Shown: piece by piece, positions 17,301-25,859 of the stretch
How the letters are laid out: each line of letters starts with the position of its first letter
How positions within the stretch are numbered: the stretch's first letter is position 1
Assembly: GCA_002148405.1 (NCBI GenBank)
Contig: MUGG01000153.1
Coordinates: 19,983 to 83,982, forward strand
From: Alkalinema sp. CACIAM 70d
GTDB taxonomy: Bacteria > Cyanobacteriota > Cyanobacteriia > Leptolyngbyales > Leptolyngbyaceae
Reading direction: 5' to 3'
Length of the DNA stretch: 64,000 nt
Program-made: the position numbers and the translations under genes
Notes under the pieces: generated by a model
The model's database searches: none
Told to the model about the DNA's origin: nothing
The model's input: only the letters and a program-made list of their open reading frames with translations

Positions 17301-17680
17301 CCAAAGAAGCCACCCCCACTGCTTGCTGCTCCAGCGTAGGTTGCGGTTCCGAGTTTCATGCTTTCCTGCATGTCCAGAACCGTTCCTGCGATCGTGAGCG
17401 TTGGGGTATCAGCAGGCGGCTTCTCCAAGAAAGCCATTGGTGAACCCCCCGTAAAAATACGGTTGGCAGCACGGGATACGATCAGTTCAGAGTTCAGCGT
17501 CAAAACCTCTGCAATCGCAAGCCGCTTCGCACCGGATGCAAAGAACTGGGTGAGTTGTTCCAGTTCGCTGCGCCCCAAGTAGCGATCTTGCTGCTCAGCT
17601 TGGGAAATCGCAGATAGGGCGGCGGTTTGATAAAGTTGCGGGCGTGCTAAAGAGCTTCCACCACTTGCCTTAACACTCAT
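14396..17680 (-). CDS. apcE: Phycobilisome core-membrane linker ApcE (L-CM)
   Basis: ApcE anchors the phycobilisome core to the thylakoid and passes energy to photosystem II as a terminal emitter. The 1094-residue product opens with the alpha-allophycocyanin-like domain, interrupted by the PB-loop (about residues 75-145). The chromophore cysteine is Cys199 in EGVCSAAAT. Four linker (REP) repeats follow: VVRAAYRQVFERDI, VIRACYLQVIGRDV, VINAAYRQIFERDI and a diverged fourth (VANAVYAQVMDVPV). Each has an FVRRL/FIRRL and LL/FLGR segment. Four repeats are known from five-cylinder cores, three from three-cylinder cores. The gene is not followed by apcAB here. A 17-bp tandem repeat lies upstream. Confidence 0.97.
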   Translation of the reverse strand: MSVKASGGSSLARPQLYQTAALSAISQAEQQDRYLGRSELEQLTQFFASGAKRLAIAEVLTLNSELIVSRAANRIFTGGSPMAFLEKPPADTPTLTIAGTVLDMQESMKLGTATYAGAASSGGGFFGGLRSVVSGSSTGPIPAGFRPINVARYGPSNMAKSLRDLSWFLRYTTYAIVAGDPSIVEVNTRGLREIIEGVCSAAATIVALQEMRVAAVAYFRGDNEAAEIVDQYFTVLVNEFQAASPSDKLRQRPSSDLQGLKLPQIYFNAAERRQKFVMKPGLSASEKNEVVRAAYRQVFERDITRAYSLAISDLESKVKNNEISMKEFVRRLCKSPLYRKNFFEPYINSRALELAFRHILGRGPSSREEVQKYFSIVSSGGLSALVDALVDSIEYADYFGEETVPYLRGLGQEAQECRNWGPQQDLFNYSAPFRKVPQFITTFAAYDQPLPEQHVYGRGHDPIENQFGAIFPKETRNPNSNPAPFGKDTRRVLITRGPGINNQLGNPGARGVNPGTLGPKVFKLDQLPSFTGISRSGIGGFKSPSTKGISTKFSESSAQKVIRACYLQVIGRDVYAGQRLTVDEIQLENGDISVREFIRRLAKSELYRKLYWTPLYVMKAIEFLHRRLLGRPTYGRQETNKYFDIASKKGFYAVVDAILDTEEYYQTFSEDTVPYERYITAAGYSARNNRVGSMGDRLLAKTTSEEPTPRFVALGEVTEMRTQPDIAFRSNQGVTKKRVQTKVFKLTSLADKPNLEVVINAAYRQIFERDIAPYITDNEFTVLESRLRNGEITVKEFIEGLGSSKLYIKEFYAPYPNTKVIELGTKHFLGRAPLDQAEIRKYNAILSSQGLKAFIHAMVNSPEYLSAFNEDTVPYNRYLTLPAANYPNTQRLYNKLTKQNKRLEVPSFDPVTSKIDGASLPLTASAIAANNEAVLAGSARMSGASAAAVVSQAPTKIVRLSVDGSAAVANAVYAQVMDVPVDAIPAEFRLAAGEAQLAEGLSVREFVRAVVTSDAYTARFGKFPVAKQAELLFRHLLGRAIATDVEKLQYSQLIQTEGLAAAVEALLNTAEYNRFFGEDVVPYKRFPSLPADMV

Positions 17681-17807
17681 CGGATTCTAAAGCTCCCTAC
17701 GGATCTACGGTGTTAAATCTGACTTTCACCCGAGGCTCCCCTGCAATTAGGTACCCCCGGCGTTAGCTTATTTATTTCAGATTAGAACGATTCATGTCCC
17801 CAAACGA

Positions 17808-17841
17808 GCTTTGTAAACAACTGTGCTTTGTAAACAACTGT
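17808..17841. repeat. Exact 17-bp tandem repeat upstream of apcE
   Basis: The unit gctttgtaaacaactgt occurs at 17808-17824 and again at 17825-17841 without mismatch. It lies 128-161 bases before the apcE start codon on the upstream side of its minus-strand gene. It may be two regulator sites or a copying slip; nothing more can be decided from sequence. Confidence 0.85.
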
Positions 17842-17971
17842 GTAGAGCAATGAAAGGTTCATTAGTAGACCATCATAGGGAATGACGGAACCGCTTCTGA
17901 GAAGGCGTATACGTTTCGTTACAAAAGTTCGGGTCGGGGACAGAGGGATTCACTCCGCCCCCCTTGGATCC

Positions 17972-18442
17972 TTATTTAAAGGATTCCTGAACCACCGTGA
18001 TAAACCAACCAATGAGGACAAGGACGGCTAACGGCGTCAGTAGTGTTTTCATGAGTCCCATCCAGGTGGCGATCGCTGGAGAAGCAGCCCCAAATCCGGC
18101 GGAGAAAATCAAAACGAGTGAAAGTCCACTCACAAAGAAGAACATCCACTTTAAACTAAGGAAAGAGAGCTTCACAGGGGCCGAGTATTCTCGGGTGGGT
18201 TTTGCGTGGAGCGATCGGTAGCTACGAGCAGCGGGGAACGTTTCCTTGGTTTGCATAGTCATAACAATAGACTGGAGTTGAGTTTCTAAGCGAGTCAGGC
18301 GTTGTTCCGTTGCATCTTGGCGATCGTGGAGTTGGCCTAGGAAATTGAACCAATCTCTGACCGCCGGAGACCCTTTACCCACCGCTTGAGAGTCCCCATT
18401 CCTGGATGCCATTGGCTGAGTTTGCAGTAAATCCTGAGTCAT
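17972..18442 (-). CDS. Small membrane protein with coiled-coil region
   Basis: No family was recognised. The 156-residue product starts at the ATG at 18442, with GGAGG about nine bases upstream. It has a polar N-terminus, a short coiled-coil-like stretch (DRQDATEQRLTRLETQLQ), a linker rich in Arg and Tyr, and two C-terminal membrane helices (MFFFVSGLSLVLIFSAGF and LLTPLAVLVLIGWFI). It lies upstream of apcE on the same strand with about 290 bases between, so it is probably a separate transcript. A role with the thylakoid or phycobilisome is only suggested by location. Confidence 0.75.
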   Translation of the reverse strand: MTQDLLQTQPMASRNGDSQAVGKGSPAVRDWFNFLGQLHDRQDATEQRLTRLETQLQSIVMTMQTKETFPAARSYRSLHAKPTREYSAPVKLSFLSLKWMFFFVSGLSLVLIFSAGFGAASPAIATWMGLMKTLLTPLAVLVLIGWFITVVQESFK

Positions 18443-18755
18443 GATTGAGGTCCTCCGTAGTAATCCTTGTAGTCTTGACTCCTCACCGAAAAGTCGAGAG
18501 CATCTGTTAGGAAAACCCAAGATAAGCGATCTGTTCACCAGCTATCGTTTCCCTAATAACTAGATTGTCGTCAGATACTACAGATAAGACAATCCGATCC
18601 TGTCGGATCTTTCGGGTACCCCAGAATCCTGAAATGTTGGGAGTTGTCGGGTTTTGTCGGATCTTGTGCTGTTTTCCAAACTTTGGAGTGATCTGCGTCT
18701 GGAAAAAAGAAAATCAAATCGTTAGATTAAGGAGAAGAAATACTTAGCGGACGAT

Positions 18756-21161
18756 ATGGAGTGTGATGAAGCGCTAAGGCTAATGAATGAGATATTTCAT
18801 CAAGCCATGGGCGAACCCTTGAGCAATTTACACCAAGATATTTTTCGCTGTGCTTGGGAAAATCGTACCTATGAAGAGATGGAGTTAGGGTACAGTCCTA
18901 GTCACATTCGCGAAGAAGGCTCCAAGCTATTTCGAGTCTTGGGGCAAAAGTTGAGCCAACCCGTGAACAAAAGAAACTTTCGCGCGGTGCTGAGCAACTA
19001 TGCCCACCACTACTGTGTCGGAAACAGTAGTTCCTGTAGAACAGATACGCTCTGGATTCCCCGTGATCCTGAATTTGCCCAATTAGATACCCTGATCGAT
19101 CGCGGTACCAAAATTATTTTGATTCATGGAGAGGGCGGATTGGGCAAAACGCGCTTAGTCCGAAAATACTTGGAACGGCGATCGTTTACCAAAACCTTAA
19201 TCTTCCAAATGGGCAGCGATCCCGAGCATTTAACCAGCGCCAAAAGTTTAGTCAGTGATTGGTTGAGTAAGATCTTCGGGGACAAAGCAGGCCGTGATTT
19301 TATGCTTAACTTGATGCAACTGCGAGTTAGGCTAAGCGATCCCCAACAGTTTGTCGGTATTCTGATTGACGATCTCGATACGGCCTTGGATGGCGATTCT
19401 CGATTTGTACCCGACTGTCGGGATTATGTGCAACTCTTAGAAACATTGTCTGATCCAGATATCAAAGCTGTAACGTTTTTAGTTAGTCGCACCCGGTTAC
19501 ATGAGGAACGCTTAGAGTTGGATGCTTTGGCCGTGGAGGGGTTACCATTAACCGCTTGGCAGGATTATTTCCAAAGATCGCAACTGACGGCTCACACTCC
19601 AGCATTGACAGAAATGTGGCAGACATGGGCGGGTAATGCCCTAGCAATGAGGATTTTAGCCACCAAGATCCAACAGGACTTGGGGGGAGACGTCGCGACG
19701 GCTTGGCAGGATGGTAATCGCGACTTGCTCCACAGTGGCGAACTTCAGCGCTTAGTAGCGCGTCATTTTGATGATTTGCATCGCATTGCCCCGGAAGCCT
19801 ACCGTTTGCTTTGCCGCTTGGGAGCCTATCGCTACCAGGAAATTTCCCATGTGCCCCGAGAAGGCGTGGAATGTCTGCTGTGGGATGTCGCCAACCTTCA
19901 GCGGCATCCTCTGATTTTGCAATGTTTGCGCGATCGCTCCCTGCTGGAATGCCGAGACAATGGTAAATTTTGGCTACATCCCATGATGCGCATGGAAGCT
20001 CGCAGGCGGCTACGGGAAGATCGTTCCAGTTGGGAAATGACCCATCGTAAGCTCGCTGAATTTTGGCTGAATTCCATGACCCACGTCGATCGGGTTGAAG
20101 ATGCCTTACAAATTCTCGAAGCCTACTATCACTATTTAGAAGTTAGTGATTACGACAAAGCCTGTGATGTATTGATTACTCTACGTCCCAGCCGTTGGGG
20201 TGGCCAATTACAACTTGGTTGGTTGTTCTATCGCTTCGGTGAAGTCCAGAAGATTAGCGAAGCGATTCATCGTATTGCGCCACACCTGTTGAATGATACG
20301 CGGTTAGGACTATTGTTTAATCTTTGTGGTTACATTCACCGGGTTGCAGGAGATTTAACGAATGCGATCGAAGTTCACCAACGGGCTCACTATATTGCTA
20401 AACACAACCGTAGTGAAGATTTAAAGCTATCTTCGCTGTTGAACTTAGGACTCTGTTTGATGGAGTTGTGGCATATTGAAACAGCATTGATGTTATTTCG
20501 ACAGACCTACCATTTAGCGGAACAGTTGCAATCGGAAGGATATCGGCTGTATTCAGCCTGTTGCTTAGCCTATCTCTACGCTTGCCAAGATCAACCCGAC
20601 GCAGCCCGATCACAACTCGCAGGCATTGATTTCACCGCCCCCGATCGATCAGCTTCGATGATGGGACGGGGCTACAGTCGTCTTTTTTTAGCCCATACCT
20701 ATCGCCATTTACAGGAGTACAATCAAGCGTTGCAAGCCTATCAGCAAACAATCCGCTATGCCGAGGAACAGGAATTTTCCCAAATTCGCGCCAAGGGATT
20801 CCATGGCCTCGCCCAAATTTATCGCATGCAAGGCAACCTCACGTTGGCTCGGGAATACCATTTCAAAGCAATTAGTTTACTAACGGCGATCGGTGCAAAA
20901 TGTGACCTCGCCAAAGCCTATGCCCAGTTAGCCCTCACCTGCCAGCAAATGGAGGATTGGGAACAGGCGGAGCGCTACTATCAACAGGCCAGACAAATGT
21001 TTAGTGATATTCCAGCCCCCCGTCGCGTCAGTTGGGTTGATCAATTACTGGGTCGATCGCCCCGATCGTCCACTGTAAGGGAAGGAGGTCATAGGGTGAA
21101 TTCTGCAAACTCTGAGGAAACAGTAGACCTTGGGATTGATTTCAACTTTGGATCAATTTGA
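18756..21161 (+). CDS. STAND NTPase: HTH - NB-ARC-like ATPase - TPR repeats
   Basis: The 801-residue protein begins with a domain common to cyanobacterial STAND proteins (DEALRLMNEI, LHQDIFRCAWENRTYEEM, NKRNFRAVL), thought to be a winged-helix-like adaptor. The P-loop ATPase follows: Walker A GEGGLGKT (125-132), Walker B GILIDDLD (201-208) and a sensor arginine in FLVSRTR. A helical arm domain follows, and from about residue 450 onward tetratricopeptide repeats (for example AIEVHQRAHYIAKH, ALQAYQQTIRYAEE, AERYYQQARQMFSD). This is the signalling-ATPase layout used in regulation, programmed death or phage sensing. The last 73 bases overlap the 3' end of the BrxD-like gene on the other strand. 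Confidence 0.88.
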   Translation: MECDEALRLMNEIFHQAMGEPLSNLHQDIFRCAWENRTYEEMELGYSPSHIREEGSKLFRVLGQKLSQPVNKRNFRAVLSNYAHHYCVGNSSSCRTDTLWIPRDPEFAQLDTLIDRGTKIILIHGEGGLGKTRLVRKYLERRSFTKTLIFQMGSDPEHLTSAKSLVSDWLSKIFGDKAGRDFMLNLMQLRVRLSDPQQFVGILIDDLDTALDGDSRFVPDCRDYVQLLETLSDPDIKAVTFLVSRTRLHEERLELDALAVEGLPLTAWQDYFQRSQLTAHTPALTEMWQTWAGNALAMRILATKIQQDLGGDVATAWQDGNRDLLHSGELQRLVARHFDDLHRIAPEAYRLLCRLGAYRYQEISHVPREGVECLLWDVANLQRHPLILQCLRDRSLLECRDNGKFWLHPMMRMEARRRLREDRSSWEMTHRKLAEFWLNSMTHVDRVEDALQILEAYYHYLEVSDYDKACDVLITLRPSRWGGQLQLGWLFYRFGEVQKISEAIHRIAPHLLNDTRLGLLFNLCGYIHRVAGDLTNAIEVHQRAHYIAKHNRSEDLKLSSLLNLGLCLMELWHIETALMLFRQTYHLAEQLQSEGYRLYSACCLAYLYACQDQPDAARSQLAGIDFTAPDRSASMMGRGYSRLFLAHTYRHLQEYNQALQAYQQTIRYAEEQEFSQIRAKGFHGLAQIYRMQGNLTLAREYHFKAISLLTAIGAKCDLAKAYAQLALTCQQMEDWEQAERYYQQARQMFSDIPAPRRVSWVDQLLGRSPRSSTVREGGHRVNSANSEETVDLGIDFNFGSI

Positions 21162-22456
21162 GCTGGGGCTGAGGACTTGTTGAGCGTGGAGTGGGTAGAC
21201 GCAGATTGAAAAAGCTGACTCACCGAGAGCGTTGGATTCTGGTGCAGCACGTTTAATACACCGATCACATCTCGCACTAACTCCCCTGGAGTCAGCAACG
21301 CTTCTGCCCCCAGCCGATCGGTCATCGTTTGCAAAATTTGCTGCAAATCCTTAGTCGCAACAGGCTTGGCATAGTCGTAGTGCGATCGATGGATTTCCGC
21401 TAAGCGCTGTAAGAGTTGCAGCAATTGCTCAGAGGTCAACGGCTCCAGCCTCACCACGGGCGCGATCGCGTCTGTTAAGCCCGACTGACTCAGTAAGCGA
21501 TTCTGACTCGTGCGCCGCTGCCAAGCCGGATCGCTATACAGTCCCCGACGCGGATCTTCGAGAAACTGCGGCGTCCCCCCGACGATAATTCCCAGATGGC
21601 TAACCCGGCCCTGCATCGTGTCATTAAACATGGCCAGCAACTTATCATAGTTATTCTGGCGGGTCACGGTGGTAGTAATCTTGGTTAGATGAATCGCCTC
21701 ATCCAATAGGACAATCAAGCCTTTATAACCAATGTCTGCCACAAATTTCGCTAAAAGTTTAATGTAGTCATACCAAGTTTCATCATCTACGATCACCCGC
21801 ACCCCTAGGGCAGATTTCGCCTCCGTTTTCGTGGCAAATTCCCCCCGCAGCCAGCGCAAAGCCGATTCCTTTAGCATTTCATTATCACTGCGGTAGCCCG
21901 TCCAGTAGGCAATGATGACGTTGGCAAACTCAAACCCATTCACCAAATCCGCCACATCCTGAGTCACCTCTCGAATTTTGGCCTCCACTTCACGGTCAAA
22001 CCCTTCATCATTGGGTCGCTTGCCCGTATCTTGAGCTACCTGGGTTTGAATTGCCGCAATCCAGCGTTCTAGGATGGTTTGCAATGCGCCCCCATCGGGA
22101 CGACTTTTAGTAGACAGGTGGTGTAGCAATTCGCGATAGGTGGCCACACTCGCACCCCCAGCCCCGGCCAGCCGTCTCTCTGGCGTAATATCCGCGTCAG
22201 CCACGACAAACCCTTGCTCTAGGGCCTGCGATCGCAGCAATTGCAGCAAAAAGCTTTTACCCGCCCCATAGCGTCCAATCACAAACCGAAAACTAGCACC
22301 CCCTGCTTCAATATTGCTTAAGTCATGGCTGAGGGTCGCCAATTCGCGATCGCGCCCCACCGCAATGTGCTCCACCCCAAGACGAGGGACTACGCCCGAT
22401 CCCAAAGCATTGACTAAGGCCGTCGAAATGCGTTTTGGGAGTTTGGTTTGCGTCAT
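21089..22456 (-). CDS. BrxD-like / DUF2791 P-loop ATPase (orphan)
   Basis: The 455-residue product has P-loop GRYGAGKS (61-68), Walker B GLIVLLDEA, and the family blocks GVEHIAVGRDRE, SALGVRVIVDDETWYDYIKLL, VGGTPQFLEDPRRGLYSDPAWQ and LLTPGELVRDVIGVL. This matches the DUF2791/BrxD group, found in BREX type 2 loci and in TerB-helicase loci. No BREX methylase, PglZ or helicase is in this window, so the gene is an orphan or part of a smaller system. The start is the ATG at 22456 (GAGG six bases upstream); a TTG four codons earlier is less likely. Its tail overlaps the STAND gene by 73 bases. Confidence 0.82.
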   Translation of the reverse strand: MTQTKLPKRISTALVNALGSGVVPRLGVEHIAVGRDRELATLSHDLSNIEAGGASFRFVIGRYGAGKSFLLQLLRSQALEQGFVVADADITPERRLAGAGGASVATYRELLHHLSTKSRPDGGALQTILERWIAAIQTQVAQDTGKRPNDEGFDREVEAKIREVTQDVADLVNGFEFANVIIAYWTGYRSDNEMLKESALRWLRGEFATKTEAKSALGVRVIVDDETWYDYIKLLAKFVADIGYKGLIVLLDEAIHLTKITTTVTRQNNYDKLLAMFNDTMQGRVSHLGIIVGGTPQFLEDPRRGLYSDPAWQRRTSQNRLLSQSGLTDAIAPVVRLEPLTSEQLLQLLQRLAEIHRSHYDYAKPVATKDLQQILQTMTDRLGAEALLTPGELVRDVIGVLNVLHQNPTLSVSQLFQSASTHSTLNKSSAPAQIDPKLKSIPRSTVSSEFAEFTL

Positions 22457-22942
22457 TGCACACCTCAATCTAAGGGGAGTTAGGCATCTGAGAGGTTCAG
22501 TCTACACAAATTTCTTCCTTTCAGCATGACTTCTCACCCAGATTTTCTGGAAAAATTTAGAAAGAATGTGACCAAATCGCACCGGAATTGCAACAAAACT
22601 TGCTGTATTAACTGGAGAAGAGGTTAACTTGAGCCCCTAAATGGTGAAGAAAAACAACAGTTCTACAGTCAAGCAGAGGAGTACTTCAAATTTCTACCTA
22701 GTCAGAGGATAAATGATGGTACGGGGCACTCTTTTAGGGCGTTGGGGACAAAACGATCGCCTTAACTTACTTAACTAAGTTAGGAGGATTGGAACTAAGT
22801 TGGGTAAGGCAGAAATGCCGATACCCCCTGTAACGAATTACAATAAGTGAATATCCGTAATAGGAAGTATACGTATTAATACAGTGAATCAACCCGTGAA
22901 CTGCTAAGGGTGTGGAGAGTTTGACTGACAGTGGGACTGATA

Positions 22943-22978
22943 AAGTCTGACTGAACCATTAAGTCTGACTGAACCATT
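22943..22978. repeat. Exact 18-bp tandem repeat
   Basis: The unit aagtctgactgaaccatt occurs twice, head to tail, at 22943-22960 and 22961-22978. It lies in the long gap between two divergent genes. Confidence 0.85.
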
Positions 22979-23164
22979 GCCTTCGTTAGCGTTCAATTTT
23001 CAGCTTGTGTTTCTCCTGTTGATTATTGGATGATTCGTTCTGCCTGCCCTGATATTACAGAGTGCAAGCCAGAACCATCTATTCCCACTCCTTTTGCCTA
23101 TTCCAGAAGGGATTGGCCATTCACGCATCTACACTCTCAAAATTATTTAAGCGCTTTAGTAGAA

Positions 23165-23193
23165 CATTATTGCGCTGAGCATTATTGCGCTGA
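23165..23193. repeat. 14-bp direct repeat, 15-bp period
   Basis: The unit cattattgcgctga is found at 23165-23178 and 23180-23193 with a single g between. Confidence 0.8.
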
Positions 23194-23644
23194 TTGTAAC
23201 TGAGTCGTTACAGCGTTGAGCGCTTTCTCAGACAGCATAGGAGGCTAGGAATAAACTCTTGCTGCTTGCTTGCACGATGCCTTTGCTAACTGTTCACCCA
23301 GAGCCATTACAGACTAGTCAAAAACTGCTTTCCATCTGAGGGAAAGTAAGAGATTAGTGCTTTTGCTAGGAGTGCCGCTATTACGAATGATCTAGGTCAA
23401 CCCGTCAGGGAATCCGGTTGAAATTTCCCAGGGATCAGGGCTGGGAGGCCAGTGCATAGACCCAACTGAGCATCAAAAGCAATTAATTGAAGATTTTTTG
23501 AAACAGTAGGGCAATCATAAGAGTAGACCATTGGGACTCAGATGCAAATCTATCCAATGTCAGATGTTGAACTGGCATAAAAGTTGACCTCGAAAGATTT
23601 AAGAAAACAGGAACAAGGTTTTGCAGTGGTTTGAGGAAAGAGAG

Positions 23645-24448
23645 ATGGCAAGGTGGTTCAACTTATCTTCACTGGTATTTCAACTAGCCGCGATCGGGGT
23701 GCTCGGGATTGCAATGGCACCGAGCAGTCAAGCTGCTGTAACCTACAAGCTCGATGATATCGGCGGAGAGACCTTACTTGAAGATCTCTATCCCTTGGGC
23801 ATCGTACCCAATAATGCAAACTACGATGGCAAGATTGTGGGAGATTGGATGTGGATGAACTCTTATCAGGTGGAGCAAGGCGGCGATCTCCTCAAATCGA
23901 TTTCCCTGACTTGGGGGGCACCAGGACTCTGGGCAGGGTATACAGGATTATCTGACTGGCAAACTCGGCCCTATCCCATTAGTCTTTTTCTATACAGTGA
24001 TCCGAATAATGACGGGCGGCCCGATGATGCGCAGATTCTAGCCCAGGCAGAAACGACGATCACCAATCCCGATAGCCTCACCTTTACCACCGTCGATATT
24101 CAACCCACTCAGCTGGATGTAGGCAGTCATTTCTTCGTAGGAGCCTTGTTCCGCAATCAACTGCGGGGGCAGCTTCCCGCAACGATCGATACATTAAACT
24201 CAGTGGATAATCGCTCCTGGTACGTAATTGCCAACCATGGGGATGAGCAGCCTAGTAACTTTGATGCTGTCAATCTAACCAAGAACTATGTCCCCCCCAC
24301 TGCCCTTACCCCTGGGTCTGGCAACTGGGTTCTGCGGGTCAATGGCACGGCATCCCAACCCCCACGCAAAATTCCAGAATCAGGGGCAGGCTTAGCTTTG
24401 CTGGGAGTTGGGGCATGGCTGATAGGGCGCACAATCTGTCATCGCTAG
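23645..24448 (+). CDS. PEP-CTERM-like exported protein
   Basis: The 267-residue product has an N-terminal signal peptide (MARWFNLSSLVFQLAAIGVL, cleavage after SSQAA). The C-terminus is a sorting-like tag: PESGAGLALLGVGAWLIGRT, in which a Pro-Glu motif, a hydrophobic helix and basic residues resemble the PEP-CTERM signal. The central part contains SDPNNDGRPDDAQIL, which may bind calcium, and looks beta-rich. Proteins of this kind are exported and often associated with the cell surface or extracellular matrix; no enzyme activity is implied. The ATG at 23645 has GAGG eight bases upstream; an in-frame TTG at 23621 is less likely. Confidence 0.78.
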   Translation: MARWFNLSSLVFQLAAIGVLGIAMAPSSQAAVTYKLDDIGGETLLEDLYPLGIVPNNANYDGKIVGDWMWMNSYQVEQGGDLLKSISLTWGAPGLWAGYTGLSDWQTRPYPISLFLYSDPNNDGRPDDAQILAQAETTITNPDSLTFTTVDIQPTQLDVGSHFFVGALFRNQLRGQLPATIDTLNSVDNRSWYVIANHGDEQPSNFDAVNLTKNYVPPTALTPGSGNWVLRVNGTASQPPRKIPESGAGLALLGVGAWLIGRTICHR

Positions 24449-24497
24449 CGGTAATCTCAAAGGTGAAGGCCTCAACAGGTGAAGCATTAGCAGCTTA

Positions 24498-25859
24498 CTA
24501 AGCCGTCTTCTGGCTTGCTTCGTAGGCTTGTACTACTTTTGCGACCGTGCTGCGATATTCCTGGGCAATGATGGGTGTATTCGTCTCTGAAGTGGTTTCC
24601 AGAATGAGATCACCGATCGCTTCAAGGGCCTGTTCATTAATCGCATCAATCAGCAGTTCTGGCATTGTCAAATTGGATTCGGCAATTTGCTTGAGCGTAC
24701 TAGCAGGGTTGGTGGACTGGGCGATCGCACATAGGGCTTGTAATTCGTAATGGGGCAACTGGTGAACGAAGGTAATCCAGTCGGGACTTAGGGCAGCTTG
24801 GCTTAGGTCGAGGTCGATCGGGGCTGCCGGATCAGGGGTGGAGGGGGCGTGACTGCCGGGATGACCATTTTGGGCGATCGCGCCCTGCCAAGCAGTGGCA
24901 AAGGATGAATGCGTTGAGGCGGAATTGGCGGTTTGGGAAGCCATAGCAGAGGCGGACAACTGCTGTTGCTGTTGGCGTAGGCTGGTTAATTCTCGATCGA
25001 GATCTTCCTTCTGTGTCCGCCGTTCTAAGATTTGATCCTCTAACTGCCCCAGTTCCCCATGGAGCGAGCGAATCTGTTGCTGAAGCTGCTCGATTGCCCC
25101 TTGCAGAGATTGAGCCCCAGCTTCCACCTGTTGGCGCGTCGGTTCCGCAGCAGAAACTAAGCGATCGAGTTCTGTGCGATATTGTTCCAACGTCGCCACT
25201 TGTTCCTGCACTTGAGTGAGCTGCTGCTCTAGCTGTTGCTTGGTCAGTTGGAGTTGTTGAATTTCTGCTTGAAGACGAGTTTGCAGACTCTTTTGATCGG
25301 CGACTTTTTGTTGAACTTGTTTGAGTTCGGCTTGGGTCGTCGTTAAGCTGAGTTCAGCGCGTTGCTTAGCCGCGAGGGTGATCGTTAAAGACTCATTAAC
25401 CGCTGCTTCTTCCTGCTCTAATTCCTTAATTTTGCTGTCTAAATCTTGAATTTCTGCGGTAGTACGGCGTTGGGTCGGTACAGATAAGTCCCAACTCGGG
25501 AACGGTTGATTGGATCGATTGCTCACTGCATTTTGTGCCTTCATTTGCTTCGTTTGGGATTGCAACGAATTAATGTTGGCAATAATGCGATCGTGTTCTT
25601 CAATTACATCCAGCAGGTCAATATATGCTTCCGATCGCTTGCGCTGGAGTGCCCGAATATGGCCCTTAAGTTCATCCATCCGCCAAGTTAGCGCATCTTC
25701 CGCTTGACGCGACGCCACGATCGCCCCAACTTGGCTACCCAGAAAGGTCAAACATCCCGTTCCAAAAGCTTTGCCCCAATCTCCCTTGCTAAAAACCAAG
25801 CTGACCCCAAAACTGATGCCAAAGGCCACGGAAGATAGCAGAAAGCGGTTTCCAGACAT
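24498..25859 (-). CDS. Membrane-anchored coiled-coil protein, possible TerB-C tail
   Basis: The 453-residue protein starts with a hydrophobic hairpin (LLSSVAFGISFGVSLVF, then AFGTGCLTFLGSQVGAIVAS), likely in the membrane. About 230 residues of coiled coil follow, rich in Gln, Glu and Leu (for example LQAEIQQLQLTKQQLEQQL). After a low-complexity Ser/Thr/Ala linker, the last 100 residues (DWITFVHQLPHYELQALCAI ... MPELLIDAINEQALEAIGDL) resemble the TerB-C domain by eye. If correct, this links it to the tellurite-resistance-like systems in which DUF2791 ATPases occur, and such an ATPase lies 2 kb away. A plain structural or envelope role is the alternative. Confidence 0.6.
   Translation of the reverse strand: MSGNRFLLSSVAFGISFGVSLVFSKGDWGKAFGTGCLTFLGSQVGAIVASRQAEDALTWRMDELKGHIRALQRKRSEAYIDLLDVIEEHDRIIANINSLQSQTKQMKAQNAVSNRSNQPFPSWDLSVPTQRRTTAEIQDLDSKIKELEQEEAAVNESLTITLAAKQRAELSLTTTQAELKQVQQKVADQKSLQTRLQAEIQQLQLTKQQLEQQLTQVQEQVATLEQYRTELDRLVSAAEPTRQQVEAGAQSLQGAIEQLQQQIRSLHGELGQLEDQILERRTQKEDLDRELTSLRQQQQQLSASAMASQTANSASTHSSFATAWQGAIAQNGHPGSHAPSTPDPAAPIDLDLSQAALSPDWITFVHQLPHYELQALCAIAQSTNPASTLKQIAESNLTMPELLIDAINEQALEAIGDLILETTSETNTPIIAQEYRSTVAKVVQAYEASQKTA

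Larger units (their letters stand above)
22457..23644. other. Long gene-free stretch with short tandem repeats
   Basis: Nearly 1.2 kb separates two divergent genes. No convincing open frame with a ribosome site and no tRNA-like T-loop was seen. It holds an exact 18-bp tandem repeat (22943-22978), a 15-bp repeat (23165-23193) and a small inverted motif around ttaacttacttaactaagttag near 22762. The promoters of both flanking genes should lie near its ends. An unrecognised small RNA cannot be excluded. Confidence 0.5.

Noticed and set aside
21089..25859. A complete BREX or Ter defence island
   Set aside because: Only one BrxD-like ATPase and a doubtful TerB-C tail are present; no methylase, PglZ, helicase or TerD-type gene is in the window.
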